Source of the DNA: Nitrospirota bacterium
Lineage (GTDB): Bacteria; Nitrospirota; Thermodesulfovibrionia; Thermodesulfovibrionales; UBA1546
Reading direction: 5' to 3'
Length of the DNA: 58,396 nt
NCBI GenBank assembly: GCA_016212165.1
Contig: JACRGY010000131.1
Location: 1 to 58,396, forward strand
Made by a program: the position numbers and the translations under genes. Positions 1 to 9,639 of this stretch are shown one piece after another. The stretch's first letter is position 1. Each line of letters opens with the position of its first letter. The notes under the pieces are model-generated. The model was not told where the DNA came from, searched no databases, and saw only the letters and a list, made by a program, of their open reading frames with translations.

Positions 1-58
1 ATACAGCTATTAGAGATAAAACAGCTAAAAATACAACCAGGAAAATTCTCTTGTTCAT
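1..58 (-). CDS. Exported protein, N-terminal signal peptide only (runs off window)
   Basis: Only the first 19 codons lie in the window. They encode MNKRIF followed by an unbroken hydrophobic stretch (LVVFLAVLSLIAV), which is a Sec signal peptide or an N-terminal membrane anchor. The start is fixed by a strong AGGAGG ribosome binding site five bases upstream of the ATG. It follows the FHA gene on the same strand and may be the last gene of the kinase/phosphatase operon. The mature protein is outside the window, so no function can be given. Confidence 0.7.
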   Translation of the reverse strand, partial: MNKRIFLVVFLAVLSLIAV

Positions 59-118
59 AAGCGCCTCCTGAAATTTTGAGTTCTTTTTATTATTAGCACA
101 GGGGTAAGTTATCCGCTT

Positions 119-832
119 CTATGCCTTAATGTAAAACTGCATCTTGAGATTCTCAACTTCAACTATATCCCCGTCTTTAAGTTCATGACGGCCTTCAAGA
201 GAGCTGCCGTTAATCTTAATCTTTGTCTTGGTCCCGGGAGGGCTGATAAAATAGCCGTCTTTGGTCCTGTTGATAAGGGCTGCGACTTTAGGAGCAAAAA
301 AACCTTTTAATTTGATTTCCGCTGTTTCTGTCTTGCCTATTGTGGTCAGCCTCTTTGTAAGTTCATATTCATTTTTCTCGGACGCCCCTTCAATTATGGT
401 GAAGCCTCCGATTTTATCGCCAAAAGCCGCCGCGCCACCCGTCTCGCCCATCATCGCTTTCTGCGCTCTCGTGTCCATTACAATTGTTTCATTAAGCCCC
501 GGCTTCTTTGTCTGCAGGGTCTTGTCTGCCTCAGATGCCTGAGAAGAAGGGCCGCTGAAAACCAGCGTATGCTTGCCGACAGTAATTACGTCATTATTAT
601 TTAATGCGCTTTTTGAGATCCTTTTCCCGTTTACAAAAGTGCCGTTTGTACTGTTCACATCCTCTATAAAAATCCTTCCGCCCTCGGTTATTATTTTTGC
701 ATGAGAGCCTGAAACAGCAGGATTGTCAATGTGGATATCGTTATCCAGATTTCTGCCAATTGTGATTACTTCCTTATCCAGTTGTATTTCTTTCAATACA
801 GCCTCTTTAAACTTCAGTGTGACCTTCGGCAT
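119..832 (-). CDS. FHA domain protein
   Basis: This 237-residue soluble protein has a canonical forkhead-associated domain at about residues 22-90, with the phosphothreonine-pocket signatures GR, SGSHAKI and NSTNGTFVNG. A second, degenerate FHA-like fold seems to occupy about residues 150-237 (TTIGKT, INGSSL, LKDGDIVEV) but lacks the SxxH motif. FHA domains bind phosphothreonine peptides. It lies 2 nt downstream of the PP2C phosphatase, which follows a Ser/Thr kinase, so it probably reads that kinase's phosphorylation; that link is inferred from context. Confidence 0.9.
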   Translation of the reverse strand: MPKVTLKFKEAVLKEIQLDKEVITIGRNLDNDIHIDNPAVSGSHAKIITEGGRIFIEDVNSTNGTFVNGKRISKSALNNNDVITVGKHTLVFSGPSSQASEADKTLQTKKPGLNETIVMDTRAQKAMMGETGGAAAFGDKIGGFTIIEGASEKNEYELTKRLTTIGKTETAEIKLKGFFAPKVAALINRTKDGYFISPPGTKTKIKINGSSLEGRHELKDGDIVEVENLKMQFYIKA

Positions 833-834
833 TT

Positions 835-1641
835 TTACCTCCCTGCAAATTTAAAAAGATTTTTTACGCTGCTAAACCATTTCCTCTTGCTGAAATGCGC
901 AACTACTACAGTTACATTATCCTTCCCGCCATTTTTGTTTGCAGTATCTATAAGCCTGCAGCACGCCTTCTCAGGTTCCTCAAGGGAACTAATCATGGAA
1001 AGGATAGCATCGTCAGATACCATTGTTGTCAGTCCGTCAGTGCACAGGAGAACCCTGTCATCATCCATAAGCTCTACTTCATCAATATCAACATCCAGGG
1101 AAAGGTCTTTACCGAGGGCCCTGGTGATGATATTCCTGATATTGGATTCTGACGCTTCCTCCCTGGTAAGCAAGCCCTGTCTTACCTGTTCTGATACTAC
1201 AGAATGGTCATCCGTAAGCTGTACAATTGAATTAGCCCTGATAAGGTAACCCCTGCTGTCACCCACATGGGCTATGCTCAGCCTGTCTTCTGTAAACAGG
1301 GCAGCAGCTACTGTTGTCCCCATCCCGCGCCATGCGGCATTGTTTTGTGATGCCTCGTATATTGCCTTATTTGAGAGCCTTATAGCTGATGCAAGCCTGT
1401 TTGCGGACTCGGAATGTTTTTTATTATACTCGCCAATGAACGGTTCATTTGCAGAAGCAGACCTTGTTATATAATCTCTTATCACATCAACTGCCATCTT
1501 GCTTGCAATCTCACCTGATGAAGAACCTCCTATCCCGTCTGCAACAGCAAAAAGGCCTAAGCCTTCTTCAACACAAAAATTGTCCTCATTGTTGGTCCTT
1601 GAAATCCCGGTATCTGTCTGCCCGCATGCAAGCAATCTCAA
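835..1641 (-). CDS. PP2C-family Ser/Thr protein phosphatase (Stp-like)
   Basis: The 268-residue protein has the PPM/PP2C metal-binding signatures in order: RTNNEDNF near residue 16, [12 protein letters not shown] near residue 34, VGDSRGYL near residue 126, and CTDGLT and [10 protein letters not shown] toward the C terminus. These residues bind the two Mn/Mg ions used to hydrolyse phosphoserine and phosphothreonine. It starts 3 nt after the kinase gene stops. Such a phosphatase next to a Ser/Thr kinase usually reverses that kinase's phosphorylation. No membrane segment is seen, so it is cytoplasmic. Confidence 0.95.
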   Translation of the reverse strand: MRLLACGQTDTGISRTNNEDNFCVEEGLGLFAVADGIGGSSSGEIASKMAVDVIRDYITRSASANEPFIGEYNKKHSESANRLASAIRLSNKAIYEASQNNAAWRGMGTTVAAALFTEDRLSIAHVGDSRGYLIRANSIVQLTDDHSVVSEQVRQGLLTREEASESNIRNIITRALGKDLSLDVDIDEVELMDDDRVLLCTDGLTTMVSDDAILSMISSLEEPEKACCRLIDTANKNGGKDNVTVVVAHFSKRKWFSSVKNLFKFAGR

Positions 1642-1644
1642 TGT

Positions 1645-4143
1645 CTAACCCAGCTCCTTCATACATAAATTTATATCATTCACAACCTCTCTGCCGCGCT
1701 GGTATCTCGTCTCAGCATCCTTTGCGAGCATTTTACCGACAATTGAAACACAGCATTGGGGGATATCCGGATAAAATTCTTCCAGCGTAAGAGGCGGGGT
1801 ATTGGCTATATTGAACATAAGTGTTGCAATGCTGTCTCCCTTAAAGGCTTTTTCGCCTGTAAGAAGCTCAAAAGATACAACACCAAGGGAAAATAAATCA
1901 GACCGGCCGTCAACCTTTTTGCCGAGCACCTGTTCAGGAGACATATAGCTCGGGGTCCCCAGCACCAAACCTGTCTGCGTGCTGGAAGTCGCCATAACCC
2001 TTGCTATCCCAAAATCCGTTATCTTTATTTCCCCGCTTTTTATAAGCATGATGTTTGCTGGTTTTATATCCCTGTGTACAACCCCTTTGGAGTGGGCATA
2101 GTCCAAGCCATCGGCAACCGAACTTATTATCCTTAAAACTTCTTTAAGCGGCAGCTTGTTTTCCTTTGAAGAAATATCACTGAGGTCTTTGCCTTCGAGG
2201 AGTTCCATTGCGACATACGCCACGTCATAATCCTCTCCTGCATCGTAGATAGTCACGATATTGGGATGAGAGAGAGTTCCGGCAGCCTCTGCCTCACGGA
2301 AAAACCGTTTCTTTGTTTCAGCAAGCTGGCTTTGTTCAACCTCGTCAAACCTGATGGTCTTGATGGCAACAAGCCTGTTGATCTTCGGGTCTTTACCGAG
2401 ATAGACAATGCCCATTGCCCCGCGCCCGAGTTCTTTCTGGACTTCATACCTGCCGAGAGTAGGCGTCGTTGTTGAGCCTTCCATCAGCACGGTGGCATCT
2501 TTTTTCGTCGCGCCGACCCCGCCTCCGAATATCATTGTCTCGCCCGCGACCTTGAGTTTTTTTATCCTTTCCTTTATGTCCTTGAAATTGCCTGCCTTTA
2601 AGATATGCTCATAAACAGCTGCGGCCTTATTGAACATCCTTTTCCTCTCGAAATCAAGGGCCAGGTTATACATGAGTTCTTTGACGGCATCATCATCCAC
2701 AGGGCATTTCCTGAATTTTTCAAAGGCAAGGTCGAGCATCCCCTGCCCCTGAAATGACAGCCCTAACATCTTATTTGTCTCTATGCTGTCTGTCTCGACA
2801 AGTTCCTTTTTCTTCTCTGTGACCATATAACGTTTTGACATTATTATTGTATAACCCAGTCCCAGCAGAAGGGTCGGATGAAGCATCCTAAGCCAGTATC
2901 CGTTTACAACAAAGAAATATATTGCGACCCCGTTCCATATAAGCAAAAGCACCGCTGCAATAACAGCGCTTATGCCTGCCTTGAACCTGGGGATGAAAAA
3001 CGAGAGAAAGACACCGAAAAGAACAATGATACCAAGCTCGGCATATAAGGCCCATTCAGGCCGGGAAATAAAATTCCTGTTCAATATATTTTCGATAATA
3101 TTAGCCTCAACCTCTATTGTCGGGAAATTAGGTTCCACAGGCGTTACTTCCAGCGTAGCAATCCCTGTTGCAGTGTGGCCTATCAGGACAATCTTGTCTT
3201 TGAAGGTCTCAGGCGGGACTTTACTGTTTATTACATCAAAGAACGAATAATAAGGGAATGTGCCGAACTTTCCGTTGTAACTTATAAGCATCATCTGTTT
3301 CCTGTCCTGGGGAATGCTGACCTTTCCTATATTTATCCTGTCGGCTATCTTTACATCAGCTACGCTATAGTTCAGGTATTTCATAACAACATGCAAGGCA
3401 AACGACGGATAAACGCGCCCCATGTACTGTATAAACAGGGGGTCCCGCCTGATGGTCCCGTCCTCATCAGCAATAAGGTTCAGGTGTCCAAGCGCAAGTG
3501 TGCCTGAAACAAACTCAGGGATGGGCGGGGTTGCTTTCCTCGCCTGTATATACATGTCAGACGGCAGCAGCGCAGCCGCAGAATTAGTTTTAAGATAATC
3601 AGGCAAATTTTCATCGGGATTGCCTGTCTGCTGTTCACCTATATCAAAATACAGAGGCAGTATGACATTTTTGGCAGCTGCTATCGAGGCAGAAAGCATT
3701 GCGTCATTATCAAGGCGCATCTCTGCCTGAACAAGGGCATTATAGATATTTGCAAGCTGTGCATTTCTCTGATAGTTGGGCAGCTTTTCCACTTCTCCTC
3801 TGAGAGCCCTTAGCTCAGCAAGCCCTGAGTTGAGGTCGGGTTCCGTATACAGCACATTCACGCCGATAATCTTTGCGCCGTAACCTGCCAACTGGTCTAT
3901 CATCGCAGCAATATAACCGCGGGGCCACGGCCAGCGCCCGATATTTGCTATGCTCATATCGTCTATAGCAACGATAACTACAGGGCTGGAAGCCTTCTGC
4001 TGCCTGAACTTTGTCCTTAAATCATAGGTCTTATACTCCAGTGTCTGTAATGGAGACCAACCGATAAGAAGGCCGCCGAGGATAATCAGCGTTAACAGGA
4101 CTCCGATAAGCCAATCAGGCAACAGGTTTACCTTGCGTTTCAT
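1645..4143 (-). CDS. CHASE2-domain Ser/Thr protein kinase (transmembrane)
   Basis: The 832-residue protein opens with a membrane segment (about 10-28), then a roughly 300-residue extracytoplasmic CHASE2 sensor domain ([28 protein letters not shown]). Three further membrane helices follow at about 360-440. A helical, TPR-like linker (about 455-540) precedes a complete kinase domain (about 565-830) with [11 protein letters not shown], the VAIK lysine, [13 protein letters not shown] and SYMSPEQ. This is the reverse of most bacterial kinases, with the sensor N-terminal and the kinase C-terminal. It is first in an operon with the PP2C phosphatase and the FHA protein. The CHASE2 ligand is unknown. 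Confidence 0.95.
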   Translation of the reverse strand: MKRKVNLLPDWLIGVLLTLIILGGLLIGWSPLQTLEYKTYDLRTKFRQQKASSPVVIVAIDDMSIANIGRWPWPRGYIAAMIDQLAGYGAKIIGVNVLYTEPDLNSGLAELRALRGEVEKLPNYQRNAQLANIYNALVQAEMRLDNDAMLSASIAAAKNVILPLYFDIGEQQTGNPDENLPDYLKTNSAAALLPSDMYIQARKATPPIPEFVSGTLALGHLNLIADEDGTIRRDPLFIQYMGRVYPSFALHVVMKYLNYSVADVKIADRINIGKVSIPQDRKQMMLISYNGKFGTFPYYSFFDVINSKVPPETFKDKIVLIGHTATGIATLEVTPVEPNFPTIEVEANIIENILNRNFISRPEWALYAELGIIVLFGVFLSFFIPRFKAGISAVIAAVLLLIWNGVAIYFFVVNGYWLRMLHPTLLLGLGYTIIMSKRYMVTEKKKELVETDSIETNKMLGLSFQGQGMLDLAFEKFRKCPVDDDAVKELMYNLALDFERKRMFNKAAAVYEHILKAGNFKDIKERIKKLKVAGETMIFGGGVGATKKDATVLMEGSTTTPTLGRYEVQKELGRGAMGIVYLGKDPKINRLVAIKTIRFDEVEQSQLAETKKRFFREAEAAGTLSHPNIVTIYDAGEDYDVAYVAMELLEGKDLSDISSKENKLPLKEVLRIISSVADGLDYAHSKGVVHRDIKPANIMLIKSGEIKITDFGIARVMATSSTQTGLVLGTPSYMSPEQVLGKKVDGRSDLFSLGVVSFELLTGEKAFKGDSIATLMFNIANTPPLTLEEFYPDIPQCCVSIVGKMLAKDAETRYQRGREVVNDINLCMKELG

Positions 4144-4265
4144 AACAGTTTAATTGTAAACAATTTTTAAGCCTTATTGCAACAAAACATGGAATTGCAA
4201 ACTCAGCCTCTATTTATCCCATCAGGAGGTTTACATTTCTCTGATTTTTAAGTATCCTCTTATTC

Positions 4266-5792
4266 ATGGCAACAGACCTGGAAAAAGAGAAGAAAAAAAA
4301 TCTAAAACTTGCAATTGGAGTCGCTGCAATAGGAATTTTTTTCTCTGCCGGGCTATACATAATTATGTTCGCCCTTATGTTTTTAAGGCCGGGGCTTGTG
4401 TTCAGCTTTATGCCTTTCCCGGCGTTATCAAAGAGCATTGCAGGAATAAATAACAGGCTCTATGTCATTTCAAAAGAAATTGATTTCAGCGGCCTGTCTT
4501 TTGAAAACAAAAAAGAGCCCAAAGAAAAATTCATGCTCAGTATCCTTGACGATAAAAACCCTGGCTCAAGGGAGATAAAACCTTTCCATTCCTTTACCAA
4601 TGACAGCAATAAGATATATTTCTTAAGTGAAGGTTTTTTCAGAACTTTTGACGGCGTTGAATGGGCTGAGACAAAAACAGATGCGGCAGGAAAAAGGCCG
4701 GAGGGGGTGATAAGCCCTGACGGCCTGTTTGTGCTGAGCGGGATAAAAAACAACCCGGCGCTCAACTTAATTAAAGACAGCGGAATATCCTCCATCCCGC
4801 TTCCTGAAGAATATCTTGAAGATAAAAACAAAAAATGTTCTACACAGATGCTGTGGTTTCAGAGCAAACTGTACCTTTTCTGGCCTTCGGACAATGATTT
4901 TTACTGGACATCTTACGACGGCAAAGCGTGGAGCAGGACAGAATCCTTCGCACAGCACGGCCCTATAAAAGCAATTGCTGATGATAAAAGAATATATCTC
5001 TTTTATGAGCAGCATTCCGAACAAATGCCTTCAATTTATTTTACAGCCTATGAAGACGGCTCATGGAGCGAGCCCAAAGCCCTGAATATTCAGGGGCTGT
5101 TTATTGACTGGGCTCCGTTAATCCATCAGGGCAAACTTCATCTTTTTGTCAGGAGTTTTTCCTCTGAAAACCTCTATAGAATTGAAAACAAAAATGCAGT
5201 AAATCCCCTCAGGGTTGGCAGTTCTTTCTTCGGGAAAGGGTTCTTTTGGAAAATCATCCAGCTGATAATATTAAGCAGCCTTGTATTTTTATTTTTCATC
5301 TATCTGCTTTCGGTCTTTATCAGAAAGTTCAAGTTAAGGGCATGGCAGGCCAACTCCACTGAATACGAATTCGCAAGCCTCTTCAGGCGCTTTATCGCGA
5401 AGGTCATTGACACTATAATCATCATGATTCCGCCGGCTATCGTGACAGCCTGGTTTTTATTCAGCCAGGACTTTTGGACCAACCCCTTTAAACTCTGCGC
5501 TATCGGAATATTTGCATTCATATATTTAATCCTCGGCAATTTTCTGTATCACTCTTTACTTGAAGGGCTTTACGGAAAAACCCCCGGCAAAAAAATCTGC
5601 GGGATAGTGGTCCTTAAAGACGATTTCTCAAAGTGCGGGCTGCTGGCAGGGTTTCTGAGAAATGTAATGCGGATAGCTGATAATTTTTTCTATTACCTCG
5701 TCGGGATAATTTCCATGGCAGGCACGCTCAAATGGCAGAGGCTCGGGGATATTGTTGCAGAGACAGTTGTGGTGAGGGAAAAAAAGACTTAG
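4266..5792 (+). CDS. RDD-family membrane protein with large extracytoplasmic domain
   Basis: This 508-residue protein has an N-terminal membrane helix (about 17-40), a roughly 280-residue exported region rich in aromatic, BNR/propeller-like repeats (SYDGKAWS, YEDGSWSEP, FDGVEWAE), a second helix (about 330-352) and a C-terminal RDD domain with paired helices (about 375-505, including ETVVV). RDD domains are found in membrane transport or targeting proteins of mostly unknown function. The fused propeller-like sensor is unusual. It is divergent from the CHASE2 kinase. An AGGAGG lies about 36 nt upstream of the chosen ATG with no start codon at normal distance, so the start is uncertain. Confidence 0.8.
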   Translation: MATDLEKEKKKNLKLAIGVAAIGIFFSAGLYIIMFALMFLRPGLVFSFMPFPALSKSIAGINNRLYVISKEIDFSGLSFENKKEPKEKFMLSILDDKNPGSREIKPFHSFTNDSNKIYFLSEGFFRTFDGVEWAETKTDAAGKRPEGVISPDGLFVLSGIKNNPALNLIKDSGISSIPLPEEYLEDKNKKCSTQMLWFQSKLYLFWPSDNDFYWTSYDGKAWSRTESFAQHGPIKAIADDKRIYLFYEQHSEQMPSIYFTAYEDGSWSEPKALNIQGLFIDWAPLIHQGKLHLFVRSFSSENLYRIENKNAVNPLRVGSSFFGKGFFWKIIQLIILSSLVFLFFIYLLSVFIRKFKLRAWQANSTEYEFASLFRRFIAKVIDTIIIMIPPAIVTAWFLFSQDFWTNPFKLCAIGIFAFIYLILGNFLYHSLLEGLYGKTPGKKICGIVVLKDDFSKCGLLAGFLRNVMRIADNFFYYLVGIISMAGTLKWQRLGDIVAETVVVREKKT

Positions 5793-5800
5793 CCAGTTCC

Positions 5801-6595
5801 CTACCTCTTCCCCTTCAAAAACGCTGTAAAGAAGAATGCAGTGAGTATCAGGACAATTGTGCCGCCGGAGGATACATCAAACTGATAGGACAGGTAAAGG
5901 CCTGATATTGTAGAAAAAAAGGCGATGAGGCAGGATATGAGCATCATCGGATAAAACCTTCTTGAAACAAGCTGTGCCACAGCTCCGGGAATAACAAGCA
6001 GGGCAGAAACAAGAATAATCCCCACCACTTTTATGGACATCACAATCGCAACTGCCATCGAGATAAGAAAGAGCGATTTAATCAGCCTTGTAGGTATGCC
6101 GCTTACTATTGCAAGCTCTTCATTAAAAGTCGTAAGCAGAAGCTCCTTCATTATCACTGTCAGCGCTGCAAGGATGACAAGAGTTATGGCAATTGTAAGC
6201 CACATCTCATTTTCACTTATTGCAAGGATGCTTCCGAAGAGATAACCAAAGAGGTCAACATTATAGCTTTTTGAGAGCCCTATAAGCACTATGCCGAGGG
6301 CCATCGAGCTTGAGAAAAATACGCCTATGGCAGTGTCTTCCGCAACCTTGCCTTTTGAACTAATCCTCTCTATTCCAAAGGCGATAAGAATGGAATATAT
6401 CATTGCCGTTATCATGGGATTTATACCGGCAAAAAAACCTATTGCAACACCTCCGAATGCAGCATGGGAAATGCCTGAGCCAATAAACGAAACCCTTCTT
6501 AATACCACAAATACAGAGATGATGCCGGTGAGAATGCTGACAACTACCCCTGTTATCAAGGCCCTCTGCATGAACCCGTATGAAAGTATTTCCAT
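5801..6595 (-). CDS. znuB: Metal ABC transporter permease, ZnuB-like
   Basis: This polytopic protein of about 264 residues has the ABC-3 family pattern: seven to eight hydrophobic helices, and near the N terminus a GSGISHAAFGGVA segment typical of zinc/manganese permeases. The open frame can start at 6625, but the ATG at 6595 is preferred because it overlaps the stop codon of the ATPase gene (TAATG), implying translational coupling. With ZnuC and ZnuA it forms a high-affinity divalent metal importer in the inner membrane. Confidence 0.92.
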   Translation of the reverse strand: MEILSYGFMQRALITGVVVSILTGIISVFVVLRRVSFIGSGISHAAFGGVAIGFFAGINPMITAMIYSILIAFGIERISSKGKVAEDTAIGVFFSSSMALGIVLIGLSKSYNVDLFGYLFGSILAISENEMWLTIAITLVILAALTVIMKELLLTTFNEELAIVSGIPTRLIKSLFLISMAVAIVMSIKVVGIILVSALLVIPGAVAQLVSRRFYPMMLISCLIAFFSTISGLYLSYQFDVSSGGTIVLILTAFFFTAFLKGKR

Positions 6596-7365
6596 TACTT
6601 CCTCAGCCTTTCGCACTTGTCGCAAACGTCAGAGTGTATAAGCAAATCCACATTCTTGCCATAGAGCCGCTCCAGAACATTTTCGTCAAGCGCTCCCAGA
6701 GGCGCGCCATGATAGTAGAGGATTTTATTAAGGCACGCAATCTCATCAACATAAGCTGTTACAGCGCCTATGTCATGCGAGACCATGATGATGGTAAGGC
6801 CAAACCTCTTCTGCAGGCCTTTCAGAAGATGATAAAAATCCTCCTGACCGACAACATCTATGCCTGTGCTCGGCTCATCAAGAATGAGTATCTTTGGATC
6901 GCTGACCAATGCGCGTGCAATGGAAATCCTTTGCTGTTCCCCTCCCGATAAATCACCAAACGGCTTATTACCCTGGCCTGACATCCCTATAAGTTCGATA
7001 TATTCCGACGCCTTTTTCTTTTCCTTTGCTGAAGGCCATCTGAACATTCCCAGTTTTCCGTACATCCCCATCGTAACAACATCAACAGCGCTTGCAGGGA
7101 AATTGATATCAAGGTTTATATGCTGCGGCAAATAACCGAATATGCCCTGTCTCAGGCATTCCTCAGGGGATTTATCAAATATTTTTATCCCGCCTCCTGC
7201 AGGCTTAACAAGGCCGAGTATCACTCTTAGCAGAGTTGTCTTCCCGCTGCCGTTCGGCCCGACAATGCCGAGAAACTTTCCTTCAGCAAGCGAAAGGTTT
7301 ATATCGGCAAGTATCTCCCTGCCGCTGAGCATTACAGAGAGCTTATTTATCTCTATTGCGTCCAT
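6595..7365 (-). CDS. znuC: Metal ABC transporter ATPase, ZnuC-like
   Basis: The 256-residue protein has a full ABC ATPase core: Walker A GPNGSGKTT (about 36-44), signature LSGGEQQR, Walker B ILILDEPST, and an H-loop in MVSHD. The C terminus ends with a Cys-containing tail (CDKCERL). It sits between the binding protein (1-nt gap) and the permease (overlapping), so the three are one operon. It powers uptake of zinc or manganese; the neighbour's His-rich loop favours zinc. Confidence 0.95.
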   Translation of the reverse strand: MDAIEINKLSVMLSGREILADINLSLAEGKFLGIVGPNGSGKTTLLRVILGLVKPAGGGIKIFDKSPEECLRQGIFGYLPQHINLDINFPASAVDVVTMGMYGKLGMFRWPSAKEKKKASEYIELIGMSGQGNKPFGDLSGGEQQRISIARALVSDPKILILDEPSTGIDVVGQEDFYHLLKGLQKRFGLTIIMVSHDIGAVTAYVDEIACLNKILYYHGAPLGALDENVLERLYGKNVDLLIHSDVCDKCERLRK

Positions 7366-7366
7366 A

Positions 7367-8272
7367 TCACTTCATCGCACCTTCCATCACAGAAAGATTA
7401 TATCTCATAAGCCCCATATAAGTATCCCTGCCTTTGATATCTGAACCCCCGATCGGGTCAAGGAATAAAACCCTCGCTCCCGCCTCTTTTGCAATCACCT
7501 CTGCAATAGAAGGATTGAACTGCGGCTCTGCAAAAATAATTTTTGAGTTTATCCTCTTTGCCTCCCGAATGATTCTTGCAATATGTTTCGGAGAAGGCTC
7601 TCTGCCAGGTGATTCTTCTATGACGCCTGCTACCCTCAGGCCGTATCTTTTAGAGAAATAGTTCCATGCAGGATGAAAAGTCACATATTCTTTTATCTTA
7701 AAAGTCTTAACCTTATCTGAAATTTCATTATGAAGGATATCCAAGTCCTTCTTATATTTTTCAGACCTTCCACTGTAATAGGCGCTCCCTGAAGGGTCGG
7801 CCTTTGAGAGGGCGGCTATTATTTTATCTGCGATTGCTTTTGCAAACACAGGGTCAAGCCATACATGAGGGTCGGCAATTTCTGAAGAACCATGCGGCTT
7901 ATCATGGCCTGCCTCTGATTTATGAGAGTGTATATCCCTTATCAACGGAAGTCCCGAAGATGCATCAACGACAATAAGTCCTTCATTCCCTGCTGCTCTC
8001 AGCATCTTCGCTGCCCAGAACTCAAGCCCTGCGCCTGCTTTTATAAAGGCCTTGGCATTCTGTAGCTGCATCATCTCAAGCGGCGTCGGCTCAAATGTAT
8101 GAGGTGAAACTCCGGGAGGCAGCATAACCTTTACATCAACCCTTTCCCCTCCTACCTGTTTTGCAATGTCGCCGAGAGGAAATATGCTCGCAACAACCTT
8201 AAGTTTTTCGGCATAAGAGTTTTGCGCTGCAAGCAGAAACAGAATGATTAGAACTATCTGAAATTTTTTCAT
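7367..8272 (-). CDS. znuA: Metal ABC transporter substrate-binding protein, ZnuA-like
   Basis: The 301-residue protein begins with a signal peptide (KKFQIVLIILFLLAAQNSYA) and belongs to the cluster 9 periplasmic metal-binding family (SIFPLGDIAKQVGG, PPGVSPHTFEP). Expected ligands are visible: His in SPHTFEP, His in DPHVWLDP, His in FHPAWNYF, and a C-terminal Asp near LFLDPIGG. Between them lies a His-rich loop (HSHKSEAGHDKPHG), a hallmark of zinc-binding ZnuA rather than MntA. It is first in the operon with a possible AAGG ribosome site. An inverted repeat in the divergent spacer may be its operator. Confidence 0.92.
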   Translation of the reverse strand: MKKFQIVLIILFLLAAQNSYAEKLKVVASIFPLGDIAKQVGGERVDVKVMLPPGVSPHTFEPTPLEMMQLQNAKAFIKAGAGLEFWAAKMLRAAGNEGLIVVDASSGLPLIRDIHSHKSEAGHDKPHGSSEIADPHVWLDPVFAKAIADKIIAALSKADPSGSAYYSGRSEKYKKDLDILHNEISDKVKTFKIKEYVTFHPAWNYFSKRYGLRVAGVIEESPGREPSPKHIARIIREAKRINSKIIFAEPQFNPSIAEVIAKEAGARVLFLDPIGGSDIKGRDTYMGLMRYNLSVMEGAMK

Positions 8273-8302
8273 ATTGCCTTATCTTCTGATTTAATATCAT
8301 AT

Positions 8303-8319
8303 ATGAATTGAAGATTCAT
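8303..8319. promoter_or_regulatory. Inverted repeat in znuA/MFS divergent spacer, candidate operator
   Basis: ATGAAT, a 5-nt spacer (TGAAG) and ATTCAT form a perfect 6-5-6 inverted repeat in the 60-bp gap between the divergent metal transporter operon and the MFS gene. It overlaps where both promoters must lie. It does not match a canonical Fur, Zur or PerR box, so the role as a metal-sensor site is inference from position only. Confidence 0.3.
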
Positions 8320-8332
8320 GTAAAATATCATA

Positions 8333-9574
8333 ATGAAAAATTCAGATAAATTCTCCGCACTATATTTCAGGGACTTCCGTTTGTTCTGGTTCGGCCAGCT
8401 CATTTCCCTGTCAGGCACATGGATGCAGTCTGTTGCGCAGGGATGGCTTGTATATTCGCTGACAAAATCCCCTTTTTACCTCGGCATTGTCGCCGCTGCA
8501 TCAACCCTGCCCATACTGCTCTTTACACTAATCGGCGGGATGGTTGCAGACAGGTTCAGAAAAAGAAATCTCATAATCCTGACACAGGCGCTGTCCATCA
8601 TCCCTGCGCTTATGCTTGGCATTTTCATAGACTTTAAAATCATAACTGTTTATCAGGTCATCGTGCTTGCATTTTTTATGGGAACAGTCAACGCCTTTGA
8701 TATGCCTGCAAGGCAATCCTTTCTTGTTGAGATGGTCGGCAAAGGGCATATCCTTAATGCCATAGCGCTTAACTCAGCGGCGTTTAACGGCGCCCGCATC
8801 ATAGGGCCTGTCATCGCCGGACTGACAATAGCGTATCTCGGGCTCCCGGCATGTTTTTATCTTAATGCGGCAAGTTTCGTTGCAGTGATAATCGCCCTGT
8901 CTTTAATAAAAAACAGAGGCGGGATTACTGCAGCTTCAAAAGGATTTTTGAAAGATTTTTCAGAAGTCCTTCATTTTATAAAGGCCCAAAAAGATATCCT
9001 GTATATTATAATCCTCATTTCTGTATTCAGCCTGTTTGGAATACCTTTCACAAGTTTTCTGCCCATATTTGCTGAGGAGATATTCAATGCAGGACCAAAA
9101 GGGCTTGGCCTGTTAGTCAGCGCCACAGGGCTTGGCGCATTCTCCGCCGCAGTAATAATCGCCGTAAAAGGCGATATAGGAAACAAGTGGCGATATCTGT
9201 CAGTGTCGGGAATATGTTTTTCTCTGGCGCTGCTTATTGTTTCCATATCAAAAATTTTCTGGCTTTCTCTTTTATTCCTTGTCTTCACAGGATGGGGAAT
9301 ATCCAGTTTTCTTGCAACGGCAAACAGCTTTATCCAGCTTTCCACGCCTGATAATTTAAGAGGAAGGGTCATAAGCGTCTATTCGCTGGTATTTTTGGGT
9401 TTTGCTCCGATAGGAAATTTTCTTATCGGAATACTATCACATTCACTGGGAACAACAAACGCAGTCTCCATCTCAGCCGTAATCTGCATTATTGCCTCAA
9501 GCCTGTTTTCCAGCGCCAGTTCCCGGCGACTCTCTCAGAAAAACAAGGCCAATTTTCCCACGTCCAGCCTTTGA
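8333..9574 (+). CDS. MFS exporter (DHA3/EntS-like)
   Basis: This 413-residue protein has 12 predicted membrane helices in two halves. Its N terminus (ALYFRDFRLFWFGQLIS, GTWMQSVAQGWLV) and the loop motif GGMVADRFRKRN are typical of the DHA3/EntS-like branch of the major facilitator superfamily, which exports siderophores, macrolides or metals. The substrate cannot be read from sequence. It is divergent from the znu operon. There is no ribosome site; a TAAAAT -10-like box ends 6 nt before the ATG, so the mRNA may be leaderless. Confidence 0.88.
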   Translation: MKNSDKFSALYFRDFRLFWFGQLISLSGTWMQSVAQGWLVYSLTKSPFYLGIVAAASTLPILLFTLIGGMVADRFRKRNLIILTQALSIIPALMLGIFIDFKIITVYQVIVLAFFMGTVNAFDMPARQSFLVEMVGKGHILNAIALNSAAFNGARIIGPVIAGLTIAYLGLPACFYLNAASFVAVIIALSLIKNRGGITAASKGFLKDFSEVLHFIKAQKDILYIIILISVFSLFGIPFTSFLPIFAEEIFNAGPKGLGLLVSATGLGAFSAAVIIAVKGDIGNKWRYLSVSGICFSLALLIVSISKIFWLSLLFLVFTGWGISSFLATANSFIQLSTPDNLRGRVISVYSLVFLGFAPIGNFLIGILSHSLGTTNAVSISAVICIIASSLFSSASSRRLSQKNKANFPTSSL

Positions 9575-9639
9575 CATGAAGGCAATAAATAAGACATACT
9601 TTTCTGGCAATCAATAATGTTTGAAACCATGTTAAAAAT

